Notes: generated from the letters alone by a model not told the origin. 64,000 nt of DNA from JAHFDS01 sp964593795 (GCA_964593795.1 CAZQJC010000222.1:1-64000), one strand, 5' to 3'; numbered from the stretch's first letter, positions 52,043-61,309 are shown. Numbers and translations are program-made.

Positions 52043-52070
52043 GAAGCTCGCAGCTAGAAGTTCGCAGCCC
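52043..52070. repeat. Degenerate heptamer repeat between tssA and tssB
   Basis: Four heptamers (gaagctc, gcagcta, gaagttc, gcagccc), equal to two copies of a 14-mer, occupy the short gap upstream of the tssB ribosome-binding site. Confidence 0.5.
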
Positions 52071-52092
52071 AGACCAAAGGCGGAGGCCCGAG

Positions 52093-52590
52093 ATGGCGAA
52101 AGAGGGTTCGGTCGCACCGAAGGAACGCGTCAACATCACGTACAAGCCTGCGACCGGCGATGCCCAGGAGCAGGTCGAGCTGCCGCTCAAGATGCTCATG
52201 CTGGGCGACTTCACGTTCCGCCCGGACTCGACCCCGCTCGAGGAGCGCAAGCCGATCAGCATCGACAAGGACAACTTCGGCGAGGTCATGGCGAAGCAGG
52301 ACCTGCAGGTCTCCGTGTCGGTGGCCGACAAGCTGTCCGGCGCCGAGGGCTCGGAGATGGCGGTCAAGCTGAAGTTCCAGAGCATGCGCGACTTCGAGCC
52401 CGAGGGCATCGTGCGCCAGGTGCCGGAGCTGCGTCAGTTGCTCGAGCTGCGCTCCGCGCTGTCCGCGCTCCGTGGCCCGCTCGGGAACATCCCGGCCTTC
52501 CGCAAGAAGATCGAGGCGCTGCTGGGCGACCAGGGCTCACGCGAGAAGCTCATGGCCGAGCTCGGCCTGGGCGACAAGGGCGGCGGCTGA
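52093..52590 (+). CDS. tssB: T6SS sheath small subunit TssB
   Basis: A 165-aa small sheath protein (VipA-type). Marks include PKERVNITYKP, PLKMLMLGDFT, LQVSVSVADKLSG, MRDFEPEGIVRQVPELRQLLELR and the C-terminal KKIEALLGD. It should form heterodimers with TssC at 52698. It is also the best comparison for the N-terminal part of the fused protein at 31757-33382. Confidence 0.95.
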   Translation: MAKEGSVAPKERVNITYKPATGDAQEQVELPLKMLMLGDFTFRPDSTPLEERKPISIDKDNFGEVMAKQDLQVSVSVADKLSGAEGSEMAVKLKFQSMRDFEPEGIVRQVPELRQLLELRSALSALRGPLGNIPAFRKKIEALLGDQGSREKLMAELGLGDKGGG

Positions 52591-52674
52591 GAGCAGGCGG
52601 CTACGCGACCGCGCGGCGCGCCGCGCTGCGCTCGGATCTGACATGAGCGGCACGAGTCGAGCGTCGAGATGTTC

Positions 52675-52702
52675 CGACCTTCGACGTTCGACCTTCGATG
52701 GA
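52675..52702. repeat. CGACSTT heptamer repeat over the tssC start
   Basis: Three heptamers cgacctt, cgacgtt, cgacctt and a fourth degenerate unit containing the ATG of tssC (52698) replace a normal ribosome-binding site. No purine-rich Shine-Dalgarno sequence is visible within 12 nt of the ATG; the internal ATG at codon 5 also lacks a strong one. Confidence 0.55.
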
Positions 52703-54191
52703 GAACAAGATGGCTGAAGAAGAGAAGGCGGCAGGCGGGGCGGCAGCGGCGGCGACCGAGGGCTCGCTGCTCGACGAGATCCTGGCGCAGACCAAGCTCA
52801 AGCCGGACGACGACAGCTACGCGATCGCGAAGCAGGGCGTCCAGGCCTTCATCGCCGAGATGCTCGGCCCCGCGCACGCCAAGGAGCGCGTCGACAAGTC
52901 CATCGTGGACGCGATGATCTCCGAGATCGACGCGCGCCTGTCGAAGCAGGTCAACGAGATCCTGCACCACCCCGACGTGCAGAAGGTCGAGTCGGCGTGG
53001 CGCTCGCTCAAGATGCTGGTGGACCGCGTCGACTTCCGCGAGAACATCAAGGTCGAGTTCCTGAGCGTCTCCAAGGACGACCTGCTCACGGACTTCGAGG
53101 ATTCGCCGGAGATCGTCAAGTCGGGCCTCTACAAGCACGTGTACTCCAACGAGTACGGCGTGTTCGGCGGCAAGCCCTACGGCCTCATCTGCGGCTGCTA
53201 CGACTTCGGCCCCGGCCCGCAGGACATGGCGCTCCTGTCGAAGCTCGCGGCCGTCTCCGCGATGGCGCACGCGCCATTCATCTCGAACGCGGGCCCGCAG
53301 TTCTTCGGCGAGGAGTCGTTCCTCAAGCTCCCGCAGCTCAAGGACCTCAAGTCGCTGTTCGAGGGCCCGCAGTACACGCGCTGGCACTCGTTCCGCGAGA
53401 GCGAGGACTCGCGGTACGTGGGCCTCTGCTGCCCGCGCTTCTTGCTGCGCCTGCCCTACGGTGAGAAGACCGTGCCGGTCAAGGCCTTCTCGTTCCACGA
53501 GGACGTGGTCGGCTCGCACGAGAAGTACCTCTGGGGCTACGCGTCGGTGCTCATGGCGACGCGCATCGCCGACTCGTTCGCCAAGTTCCGCTGGTGCCCG
53601 AACATCATCGGCCCCCAGTCGGGCGGCGCGGTCGAGAACCTGCCGCTGCACCAGTACGAGGCGATGGGCGAGATCCAGACGAAGATCCCGACCGAGGTGC
53701 TCCTCACCGAGCGCAGGGAGTTCGAGCTGTCGGAGGAGGGTTTCATTGGCCTCACCTTCCGCAAGGACTCCGACAACGCGGCGTTCTTCTCGGCGAACTC
53801 GTGCCAGAAGCCGAAGACGTACGGCCAGAGCGCCGAGGGCCGCGCGGCCGAGACGAACTACCGCCTCGGCACGCAGCTCCCGTACATGTTCATCATCACG
53901 CGCCTCGCGCACTACCTGAAGGTGCTGCAGCGCGAGCAGATCGGCTCCTGGAAGGAGCGCGCGGATCTCGAGCGCGAGCTCAACCAGTGGATCAGCCAGT
54001 ACATCGCGGACATGGACGACCCGGCCCCGGCCGTGCGCTCGCGCCGCCCGCTGCGTCAGGCGCAGATCATGGTCGAGGACGTGGAGGGCCAGCCCGGCTG
54101 GTATCGCTGCACGCTCAAGGTCCGCCCCCACTTCAAGTACATGGGCGCCTCGTTCACGCTCTCCCTCGTCGGCAAGCTCGACAAGGAGTAG
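52698..54191 (+). CDS. tssC: T6SS sheath large subunit TssC
   Basis: A 497-aa large sheath protein (VipB-type). Family marks: VESAWRSLKMLVDRVDFRENIKVEFL, DDLLTDFEDSPEIVKSGLYKHVYSNEYG, PFISNAGPQFFG, PRFLLRLPYG, ETNYRLGTQLPYMFIITRLAHYLKVLQRE and the C-terminal handshake strand GASFTLSLVGKLDKE. An N-terminal Ala/Glu-rich 30-residue segment precedes the core. It partners with TssB. Confidence 0.96.
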   Translation: MENKMAEEEKAAGGAAAAATEGSLLDEILAQTKLKPDDDSYAIAKQGVQAFIAEMLGPAHAKERVDKSIVDAMISEIDARLSKQVNEILHHPDVQKVESAWRSLKMLVDRVDFRENIKVEFLSVSKDDLLTDFEDSPEIVKSGLYKHVYSNEYGVFGGKPYGLICGCYDFGPGPQDMALLSKLAAVSAMAHAPFISNAGPQFFGEESFLKLPQLKDLKSLFEGPQYTRWHSFRESEDSRYVGLCCPRFLLRLPYGEKTVPVKAFSFHEDVVGSHEKYLWGYASVLMATRIADSFAKFRWCPNIIGPQSGGAVENLPLHQYEAMGEIQTKIPTEVLLTERREFELSEEGFIGLTFRKDSDNAAFFSANSCQKPKTYGQSAEGRAAETNYRLGTQLPYMFIITRLAHYLKVLQREQIGSWKERADLERELNQWISQYIADMDDPAPAVRSRRPLRQAQIMVEDVEGQPGWYRCTLKVRPHFKYMGASFTLSLVGKLDKE

Positions 54192-54318
54192 TCCCGCGGG
54201 TCCGGCCGCGCCGGGCCCGTTCGCCTGCCTCCCTTCTCCCCCGAAATCCACCCGCTGAGCATCGGCGTGAACCTCGCCGATGTAGCGACGCGCGGGCAGG
54301 TGTCGTATGTAGTGGCGC

Positions 54319-56340
54319 ATGGCCGGCCTCGTGATGTGCACGGGCTGCGGGGCGCGCGTCGACCCCGAGGCCGTGTTCTGCCCGCAGTGCGCGGTGCGGC
54401 GCGTCCCGAAGAGCGAGCACGCACTGGTTGGCGAGACGATCGGCGGCCGCTACCGGCTACTCGTGCCGTTCGGTGATCGCGACGGCGGCGTCGCGTACGT
54501 CGCCGAGGACCTCTCGCATCCGGGCACGCGCGTCGTCGCCAAGACCCTCGAGGAGCCCGACACGCTGCCGCTCGAGCGCCTCCGGGACGAGGGGGCGGCC
54601 CTGCGCGCGCGCTCCGATCCGCGGATGGCGGCGCTTCGTGACTTCGGGCGCCGGTCGAACGGCAGCTTCTTCCTCGTGATCGAGCTGCCGCCGGGCGAGG
54701 CGCTGTCGGCGCGGATCGAGCGTGGCCCGATGGCACCCGACGAGGTGGCGCGCCTGCTCGAGGAGCTCGCGGGGCTCGTGGCCGCGTCCTCCAGCAGCCC
54801 GCGGCTCCGTCGCGACCTCCGGCCGACGCACCTCTTCCTCGATCAAGGGCGCCTCGGCTGGGTGGACTTCCAGCTCGCCAAGGCCGTCGAGCGCCTCGCG
54901 GGGCTCTCACCCCGGCTCGACGATCCGCGCTACGTCGCCCCCGAGCAGTCGCGCACCGGCCAGGGGAGCCCCGAGGCCGAGGTGTTCGCGCTCGGCGTGC
55001 TCGGCTACGAGCTGCTCGTCGGCAAGGCGCCTCTCATGCGCGGCGCGCAGCCGCTCGCCGAGGCGCGCCCGGACGCGCCCGAGTGGCTCGTCGCGGCGCT
55101 CGAGGCGGCGCGCGCGACGGATCCGACCGCGCGTCCGCCAACGCCCGAGGCGCTCGCCAGCAAGCTCCGCGGCGCGCATGGCCACGGCGCGCGGGGCGAG
55201 ATCGCGAGCTCGCGCACCGCGCCGGCGCGGATCCCGCGCGTCGAGCCGCGCGTGATCGCGGAGGACAGCCTCGACGAGCGGGCCCCCGAGCCACCGCGCC
55301 TGGACGTGCCGCGTCGCCCGCAGGCGCCCCTCGAGCAGAGCCAGGAGCGCCAGTCGACGCGCGAGGAGCCCGCCGCCGATGCCCTCGTGGCCGCGCTGCG
55401 ATCCGCGCGCCGCGCGCACACCCGCGACGACGAGGACAGGCCGGAGAAGAAGGGCGGAGCGCGCTCGAGGCTGCCGCTTCTCATCGGCGCCTGGGGCGGC
55501 ATCGCCGCGCTCGGCCTCGGCCTCTTCCTGCTGCGCGACAGGCTCTCCGGCGCGCCGGCCCCGGTCCGTACGGACGCGGCCGCGCGCGCTGCGGGGCCCG
55601 ACGGCCCGCCGAAGGTGCCAAAGCCCCTCGACATGCCCGAGGTGGGGGGGACCGGGGGCGCTGCAGGATCGGCGGCGCCGCTCGGCGCGGGCGGCAGCGT
55701 CGTCGCCGGGGCTGCCGGCGCGAAAGCGCCGCCCGGGGCTGCCGGTGGGCCAGGGGGTACGGCGCCGGACGCACCCGACACCGGCCTGCTGGTCCCGCCG
55801 CTCGATCAGGCCACGATCGACAAGAAGGATCTGGTCGACATGGCGCTCCAGGGCGAGCAGGTGCCGGCAGGGGAGGGCGAGTTCCGGCTCACCGTGAAGA
55901 AGGGTGGCTGCGACAAGGAAGGCGGCTGCGACCTCATCGCCCTCGGCCTCTTCGAGGGCCGGATGATCGGCGTCGACATCGTCATCAAGCCGCACCCCAA
56001 GACCGTCGACGACGACCCGACCGCCTACTACGACGGTGGGGTCGAGCTCCGTTCGCTCGGGCCGGTCTCCGACGCGCTCCTGTCGGCGATCTCCAACCAG
56101 TTCGGTGTCAGGGGCACGCGAAAGGCGATGCGCCCGCGCGTCCAGTTCCGCTCCGGCGTGATGGCGGGCTCGCCGAAGAAGCTGAAGAAGATGGTCGTCT
56201 ATCGGATCTCCCAGGAGATCGCGAACGGCCCCTACGCGGTCATGGAGCTCGAGCTGAACCTCAACGAGCACTTCGTGCGCTTCGTCGAGACGCGGTCGAC
56301 GAACCGCGAGTCCTTCATCACGGCGCTCGCGCGTCCGTAG
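54319..56340 (+). CDS. Zinc-ribbon pseudokinase, membrane-bound
   Basis: A 673-aa protein at the end of the rightward T6SS arm. Residues 1-30 form a zinc ribbon (CTGCGARVDPEAVFCPQC). The following Hanks-type kinase domain is degenerate: the Gly loop reads PFGDRDGGVAY, HRDLKPxN is RRDLRPTHL, and DFG is DFQ; the beta-3 Lys (VVAK), both Asp residues and APEQ remain. A transmembrane helix (LPLLIGAWGGIAALGLGLFLL), a Gly/Ala linker and a unique C-terminal domain (GCDKEGGCDLIALGLFEGRM) follow. It may act as an allosteric sensor for T6SS control, replacing PpkA; this is inferred from context. Confidence 0.75.
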   Translation: MAGLVMCTGCGARVDPEAVFCPQCAVRRVPKSEHALVGETIGGRYRLLVPFGDRDGGVAYVAEDLSHPGTRVVAKTLEEPDTLPLERLRDEGAALRARSDPRMAALRDFGRRSNGSFFLVIELPPGEALSARIERGPMAPDEVARLLEELAGLVAASSSSPRLRRDLRPTHLFLDQGRLGWVDFQLAKAVERLAGLSPRLDDPRYVAPEQSRTGQGSPEAEVFALGVLGYELLVGKAPLMRGAQPLAEARPDAPEWLVAALEAARATDPTARPPTPEALASKLRGAHGHGARGEIASSRTAPARIPRVEPRVIAEDSLDERAPEPPRLDVPRRPQAPLEQSQERQSTREEPAADALVAALRSARRAHTRDDEDRPEKKGGARSRLPLLIGAWGGIAALGLGLFLLRDRLSGAPAPVRTDAAARAAGPDGPPKVPKPLDMPEVGGTGGAAGSAAPLGAGGSVVAGAAGAKAPPGAAGGPGGTAPDAPDTGLLVPPLDQATIDKKDLVDMALQGEQVPAGEGEFRLTVKKGGCDKEGGCDLIALGLFEGRMIGVDIVIKPHPKTVDDDPTAYYDGGVELRSLGPVSDALLSAISNQFGVRGTRKAMRPRVQFRSGVMAGSPKKLKKMVVYRISQEIANGPYAVMELELNLNEHFVRFVETRSTNRESFITALARP

Positions 56341-56379
56341 GCGTCCCGCCGAAAGCGGGCGAGCGCAACGAGCCGCCGC

Positions 56380-59300
56380 TCAGGCCTCTTCGTCGCCCTC
56401 GGCGTCGGCGGTGGCCGACGACTCGATCAGCGTGAGCGCGATCCCGAGCGCCTTCTTGGCCTTCTCGAGCGCGGCCGCGTCGGACTGCAGCTTGCGGTAC
56501 GCGCGCTGCATGGTGATCTCCAGCTCGGCGAGGCGCCGCTCGACGTCCTGCCGCGCCTGCTCGATCTCGTCCGCGCGTGCCTTGTAGGCGCTCGCCTCGG
56601 CCCGGATCTCACCGACTTCCACCTCGAGCGCCGCGCCGCGGCCGCGCTCCCCCTCGAGGTTCGCCTCGAGCGTCGCGATCTGCTCGGTCTTCTGCCCGAG
56701 GTCGCGATCCCGCGCCGCGAGCGCCCTGCCGAGGTCGGCGATCTCCTGCGCGTGGCGCTTCTGCAGCGCGGTCATCTCCGCGCCCAGACGATCCTCGATG
56801 GCCTTGGCGCGCTCCTGGCCCGAGCGGGTGGCCTCGGTGATGAGCGCGTCCGCCGTGCGCTGCTGCTCCTCGAGCGCGACGGCGTGCTCTGCGCGCACCT
56901 GCTCGAGCTCCGCCTCGTGCTGCGCGAGCGAGGTCGCGAGCTCGTCCTCCTTGAGCCGCTCGACCTCACCGAGCTGCACGGCGTGCTCGCCGCGCAGCTT
57001 CTCCATCTCGCGGCGATGCTCGGACAGCGCGCGGCCGAGCTCGAGTCGCCCCTTGTCGGCCGCGTCGGCGAGCGCGGCCTTGAGCTGCAGCATGTGCTCC
57101 GCGCGGGACATCTCGAGCGCCTCCCGCTCCCGCTCCGCGGCCGCCGCGAGCTCCGCGCGTCGCAACGCATCGGCATCCTCGAGCGCCTGCCGCGAGCGCT
57201 CGCGCTCGGCCGCCAGCGCCTCTCCTTGCTTCTGCTCGAGCGACGCGACGGTGCGGTGGGCGTGCTCCTCCCACTCGCGCGCTTCCTGCGCGGCCTGGTC
57301 CCGCGCCGCCTCGATGTCGGCCTTCGCCCGCGCCTCGAGGGCGGCCATCTCCTCGGCGTGCTTGGACTGCGCGTCCCGCAGGCGCATCTCGTAGCTCGCG
57401 GCGAGTCCGCCGAGCTCCGTCTTGTGCCGCTCCTCGAGATCCGCGATCGCGATCGCCTGCTGGGCAGCCGCGTCCGCCAGCGCGGCCTCGCGCTGCGCAT
57501 CGGCCTCGGCCGCCTGCTCCACGCGTTGCGCCTCGGCCACCTCGAGGTCCTGGACGCGCCTGGCCTCGGCATCCGCGATCCGCCGCTCGAGCTCCGCGGC
57601 GGCCCGGTCGAGCGCGGCCTTGAGCTTGCGCTCGACGGCCTCGACGTCGGCCGCCCGCTGCGCCTCTGCGCGCGCGAGCTCGTCCTGCAGGAGCGCGTCC
57701 TGCTCCTCTCGCAACGCCGCCTCGCGGTCCTCGTAGCGCTGTCGCTCCTCCGACAGCATCCCGTCGTGCGCGAGCGCGACTCGCTCGAGCTCCGCGCGGT
57801 GCTGCGCGAGGAGATCGGACTCCATCTCCACGCGTTCCTTCTGTGCGGCGAGGACCTGCGCCTCGGCCTCGGCTCGGGCCGTCTCCGCGTCGGTGACCGC
57901 GTCCTGGATGAGCTGGGCCTGCCGGCGCTTGAGGGAGTCGACCTCCTGGTGCGCCTTGCGGATCTCCGTCTGCGCGTCGTCGATGCGCTGCTTGAGCTGG
58001 CGCTCACGCTCGCGGATCTGCTCCTTGTCCTTCGCCAGCACGCCGGCGCGCTCGTTGGCCGCCGCGAGCTCGCGCTCTGCCGCCGCCTGGCGGTCCTCGG
58101 CGTCGCGCACGCGCCGCTCGAGGTCCCGCAGCTTCTGCTTGGACTCGAGGAGGGTGCGGTCCTTGCCGTCGAGCGCGTCCTTGAGATCGAGGATCTCGCG
58201 CTCCTTCTTGTTGATGACCTCGCGGAGCGCGAGCACCTCGCGCGCCGAGGAGAACGCCTCGGGAGGGCGACTCGTGCGTCCCGGAGGCGCCGGCGCAAGG
58301 CCGATCTGCGAGGCCGGCTCGTCGAAGCGGCGCTCGAGGCCCGGCGGGGGCTGCGTGCGCCTGTGGCCCATCGGCAGCACCGGCGTCGCCGGCTCCGCCG
58401 CGGCCCAGCCCCCGTCGGAGCTCGCGGCCGATCCACGTGGATTCGTGCCGCCGTCGCCCTGGATCGTGACCGGCTCGGCGAGCTGCGCAGCGGCCACGTG
58501 CGGGGTCGGGACCTCCGCCCGCGCGACCGGGGGCGGCGTCGGGGCCAAGAGGGGGACCTCCATCCGGCCCGTGGCGTCGATGGGCATCTCGTCGGGCGTC
58601 GGCACCTCGAGCGCCGCGGTGTGCTCGCCCGCGCCCTCGGCGTCCTCGTCACCGAGCGAGAACGACGGCAGGGCCGCGGCCGGCAGGGGCGTCGAGGACC
58701 GCATCATCGCCGAAGGGCTCTCGGACCACGGCTGGCCGCCGCTCGCCGCGGCCTCGATGGCGGCCGCCTCGCTCGAGCGCGCCTGCTCGGCGAGCCCCTT
58801 GAGCGGTGAGCTCCTCGTGTACTGGTGCTGGGGCAAGAGGCCCACCACCGCGATGCTCGGCACGGCGCGGTCGAACTCGTCGGCCGACGGCAGCGGGACG
58901 GCCGCGGTCGACTCGTGCTCGCCCTCGGGCACCGCGGTCGGGACGGGCTCCTGAGGTGCCGCAGCACGAACAGGTTCGGGCTCGGGCATGGGCTCGGCCA
59001 CGGGCTCGGGCGGCACGCCGAGGTCGAGCGAAGGCAGCTCCGCCATCTCGAGCGGCGGCGCGGGGTCGGCCCGGTGCTCGAGCTCCACCTCGAGCGCCAC
59101 GTCGCCCAGCTCGACGTCGATGCCGTCGAGCGGCGGCCCGGCCGGCAGCGCTTCGTCGTCGATCGCGGGCTCCTCGAGCTGCGCGAACGCCTCCTCCGCC
59201 TCCGCGTCGAAGCCCAGCGAGTCCACGCCGAGCGCGCGCTCCTGCTCGGGCTGCGCATCGAAGCCGCCCCCGAAGAGCGTGTCTCCCGCGTCGTCGAACC

Positions 59301-59826
59301 CCACGCTGCCTCCGCCGCGAGGACGCGGCACCTGCGCGGGCGGCGGCGTCGCCTCCTCCGCCAGGTCCGAGAGGTCGATCTCCGGATCTGCACCGTCCAT
59401 CGGGATCACGCCGGGGGCGGGCCGCTGCGCTGGCTCGCTCCGCCGCGGCGCCCCGAGTGGGAGCAGCCCGCCGAGGCGCGCGAGGAGATCCTCGGCGTCG
59501 AGGGGCTTCTTCGCGTAGTCCTCGGCGCGCGTCTTGAGCTTGCGGTGTCCCTCGAAGTCACGCTCCGCGTTGGGCTCGCCCGACATCAGGACGAGCGGGA
59601 TCGCCTTGAGCTCGGGGCTGCGCTTGAAGCGGTTGCAGATCGCGTAGCCGATCTTCTGGGGCTCGACGGACAGGAGCACCACCGCCGGCGGCGCGCTGAT
59701 CGCCCGTTGCACGGCCGCATTTCCGTCGGCCATGGTCTCGATCTGGAAGTCGAATCGGGACAGTAGCTGCCGGATCTGCTCCGCGACCGCGGGATCCGGC
59801 TCGATGACGAGGGCCGTGCGGGTCAA
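56380..59826 (-). CDS. FrzS/AglZ-like pseudo-receiver coiled-coil protein
   Basis: An 1148-aa protein, TTG start. Residues 1-125 form a receiver-like domain (ALVIEPDPAVAEQIRQLLSR, KIGYAICNRFKRSPELKAIP, HRKLKTRAEDYAKKPLDAEDLL) that resembles the FrzS and AglZ pseudo-receivers of Myxococcus gliding motility. The phospho-acceptor Asp is replaced (VVLLSVEP). An acidic Pro/Ala linker (to about 540) leads into a very long Ala/Glu/Arg coiled coil to the C-terminus. Likely a cytoplasmic polar scaffold for motility or polarity. It is convergent with the T6SS arm, so a joint role is only suggestive. Confidence 0.78.
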   Translation of the reverse strand: MTRTALVIEPDPAVAEQIRQLLSRFDFQIETMADGNAAVQRAISAPPAVVLLSVEPQKIGYAICNRFKRSPELKAIPLVLMSGEPNAERDFEGHRKLKTRAEDYAKKPLDAEDLLARLGGLLPLGAPRRSEPAQRPAPGVIPMDGADPEIDLSDLAEEATPPPAQVPRPRGGGSVGFDDAGDTLFGGGFDAQPEQERALGVDSLGFDAEAEEAFAQLEEPAIDDEALPAGPPLDGIDVELGDVALEVELEHRADPAPPLEMAELPSLDLGVPPEPVAEPMPEPEPVRAAAPQEPVPTAVPEGEHESTAAVPLPSADEFDRAVPSIAVVGLLPQHQYTRSSPLKGLAEQARSSEAAAIEAAASGGQPWSESPSAMMRSSTPLPAAALPSFSLGDEDAEGAGEHTAALEVPTPDEMPIDATGRMEVPLLAPTPPPVARAEVPTPHVAAAQLAEPVTIQGDGGTNPRGSAASSDGGWAAAEPATPVLPMGHRRTQPPPGLERRFDEPASQIGLAPAPPGRTSRPPEAFSSAREVLALREVINKKEREILDLKDALDGKDRTLLESKQKLRDLERRVRDAEDRQAAAERELAAANERAGVLAKDKEQIRERERQLKQRIDDAQTEIRKAHQEVDSLKRRQAQLIQDAVTDAETARAEAEAQVLAAQKERVEMESDLLAQHRAELERVALAHDGMLSEERQRYEDREAALREEQDALLQDELARAEAQRAADVEAVERKLKAALDRAAAELERRIADAEARRVQDLEVAEAQRVEQAAEADAQREAALADAAAQQAIAIADLEERHKTELGGLAASYEMRLRDAQSKHAEEMAALEARAKADIEAARDQAAQEAREWEEHAHRTVASLEQKQGEALAAERERSRQALEDADALRRAELAAAAEREREALEMSRAEHMLQLKAALADAADKGRLELGRALSEHRREMEKLRGEHAVQLGEVERLKEDELATSLAQHEAELEQVRAEHAVALEEQQRTADALITEATRSGQERAKAIEDRLGAEMTALQKRHAQEIADLGRALAARDRDLGQKTEQIATLEANLEGERGRGAALEVEVGEIRAEASAYKARADEIEQARQDVERRLAELEITMQRAYRKLQSDAAALEKAKKALGIALTLIESSATADAEGDEEA

Positions 59827-59895
59827 GTGGAGGCGCTCCGGAACGAAAGCGTACCACGACCGCCGCCCGGCGTAGTCACCGGTGGTGGAGGAACG

Positions 59896-60654
59896 TCAGG
59901 GGCCCCCGACCAGGCGCAGGAGGCGGTCCTCATCCACGTCGGTCGTGACCACGTAGCCGAGCCCGTCGTCCTGGAACATGGCCGAGCGGTAGCCGCCGCG
60001 CCGGTCCAGGTACACCTCCCGCGCTCCGATCCGCTTGCGCTCGCGCAGGTCCGACCCCGGGTCCTGCCCTTGCGGATCGAACACGAACACCGAGACCTTG
60101 TGGCTCCGGGCCTGATCGTCCGGCAGGTCGTACACGAGCAGCGCGCCGTCGTGGCCGTCCATCCGGTGCAGGCGGGCTCCGAGGAGCTGCGCCTTGCCCA
60201 TCACCGGCGGCACGACGCGGAAGGGCACGCGGGGCTGCAGCCAGTTCGCGACGCGCGTCGGGTCGGGTCCCGTCACGTCGACCGGCAGGTCGCGCCGGTG
60301 GTCCTGCCGCGCCTGCTCGACGAACATCGGTCGGGGCACGCGTGGCCACAGGACCATCAGCGCGGCCGCGGCCGCCGCCAGCGGCAGGCCGAGGCGGGTC
60401 GCCCAGAACCCGGGGCCGCGCAGCTCGCGGCGCGTGCTCGCGATCTCCGCGCGAACGCGCGTTCGCAGGTGCGCTGGCGCGGGCGGCGTCGGCAGCGCCG
60501 CCCTCAGGGCGAGCTTGTACTCCGACAGCGCGTGGAGCTCGGAGCGGCAACTCGTGCAGCTCGCACCGTGGGACTCTATCTCCGAACGATCGAGCCCCGC
60601 GAGCTCTCCGTCCACGTAGGCCGGCAGGAAACGTCGCGCATCCTGGCAGTTCAC
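59896..60654 (-). CDS. Zinc-finger anti-sigma factor
   Basis: A 252-aa membrane anti-sigma factor, GTG start in a GTGA overlap with the sigma gene. The ZAS motif is complete: NCQDARRFLPAYVDGELAG, then HGASCTSC (the HxxxCxxC ligands). One transmembrane helix (LGLPLAAAAAALMVLW) follows, and the periplasmic part (about 140 residues) has the beta-rich form of many anti-sigma sensor domains. It should hold the co-encoded ECF factor inactive until an envelope signal is received. Confidence 0.9.
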   Translation of the reverse strand: MNCQDARRFLPAYVDGELAGLDRSEIESHGASCTSCRSELHALSEYKLALRAALPTPPAPAHLRTRVRAEIASTRRELRGPGFWATRLGLPLAAAAAALMVLWPRVPRPMFVEQARQDHRRDLPVDVTGPDPTRVANWLQPRVPFRVVPPVMGKAQLLGARLHRMDGHDGALLVYDLPDDQARSHKVSVFVFDPQGQDPGSDLRERKRIGAREVYLDRRGGYRSAMFQDDGLGYVVTTDVDEDRLLRLVGGP

Positions 60655-61286
60655 TTCACACCTCGCTCGGACTTCTGGCGCTCGGACCTGTGGGCATGGC
60701 GGCCCTCCTCGATGGACACGACGACACCGCCCGGCTCGTCGTCCTCGTCCTCCACGATCGCACGCTCGCCGAGCGCCTCGCGGAGCAGCTTCCGTCCGCG
60801 GTGCAGGCGGCTCATCACCGTGCCCACGGGACACCCCATGACCTCCGCGATCTCGCGGTACGACAGCTCCTCGAGGTCTGCCAGCACCACGGCCAGCCGG
60901 AAGTCGTGGGGCAGCGACTCGAGCGCCGCCTGGATCTCCGCGGCGGTGCGCCGCGAGATCGCCTCCGCCTCGGGCGATCGCGGCTCGCTCGGCACGAGCG
61001 CCCCCTGGTCCTCTACGTCCGTCATGACCTCTCGCTCGCGGGAGCGGTCGCGGTAGTCGTTGTTGAAGAGGTTCGACAGGATCTTGAACAGCCAGGCCTT
61101 GGCGTTCGTGCCGCGCTCGAAGCGATGGAAGAAGCGGAACGCCTTGACCATCGTGTCCTGCACGAGGTCCTCGGCGTCGCGTCCGTTGCGCGTCAGGCGA
61201 AGCGCGAGCGCGTACAGGGCGTCGAGGTGCGGTAGCGTCACCGCCTCGAAGTCGTCCGCGGGCTTGGCGCGTGTCAGCCAACTCAC
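60651..61286 (-). CDS. ECF-type sigma factor
   Basis: Extracytoplasmic-function sigma-70 factor of 211 aa, GTG start. Region 2 is LDALYALALRLTRNGRDAEDLVQDTMVKAFRFFHRFERGTNAKAWLFKIL. Region 4 is LPHDFRLAVVLADLEELSYREIAEVMGCPVGTVMSRLHRGRKLL. It has a short acidic and His/Arg-rich tail of about 40 residues. It is translationally coupled to its anti-sigma factor and divergent from the outer-membrane protein gene at 61434, a likely regulon member. Confidence 0.94.
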   Translation of the reverse strand: MSWLTRAKPADDFEAVTLPHLDALYALALRLTRNGRDAEDLVQDTMVKAFRFFHRFERGTNAKAWLFKILSNLFNNDYRDRSREREVMTDVEDQGALVPSEPRSPEAEAISRRTAAEIQAALESLPHDFRLAVVLADLEELSYREIAEVMGCPVGTVMSRLHRGRKLLREALGERAIVEDEDDEPGGVVVSIEEGRHAHRSERQKSERGVK

Positions 61287-61309
61287 GAGGGGGAAACCCC
61301 GGTCCTCAC

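Noticed and set aside
56380..59826. Chemotaxis or histidine-kinase function
   Set aside because: No HisKA, HATPase or methyl-accepting domain is present; only a receiver-like N-terminus and coiled coil.
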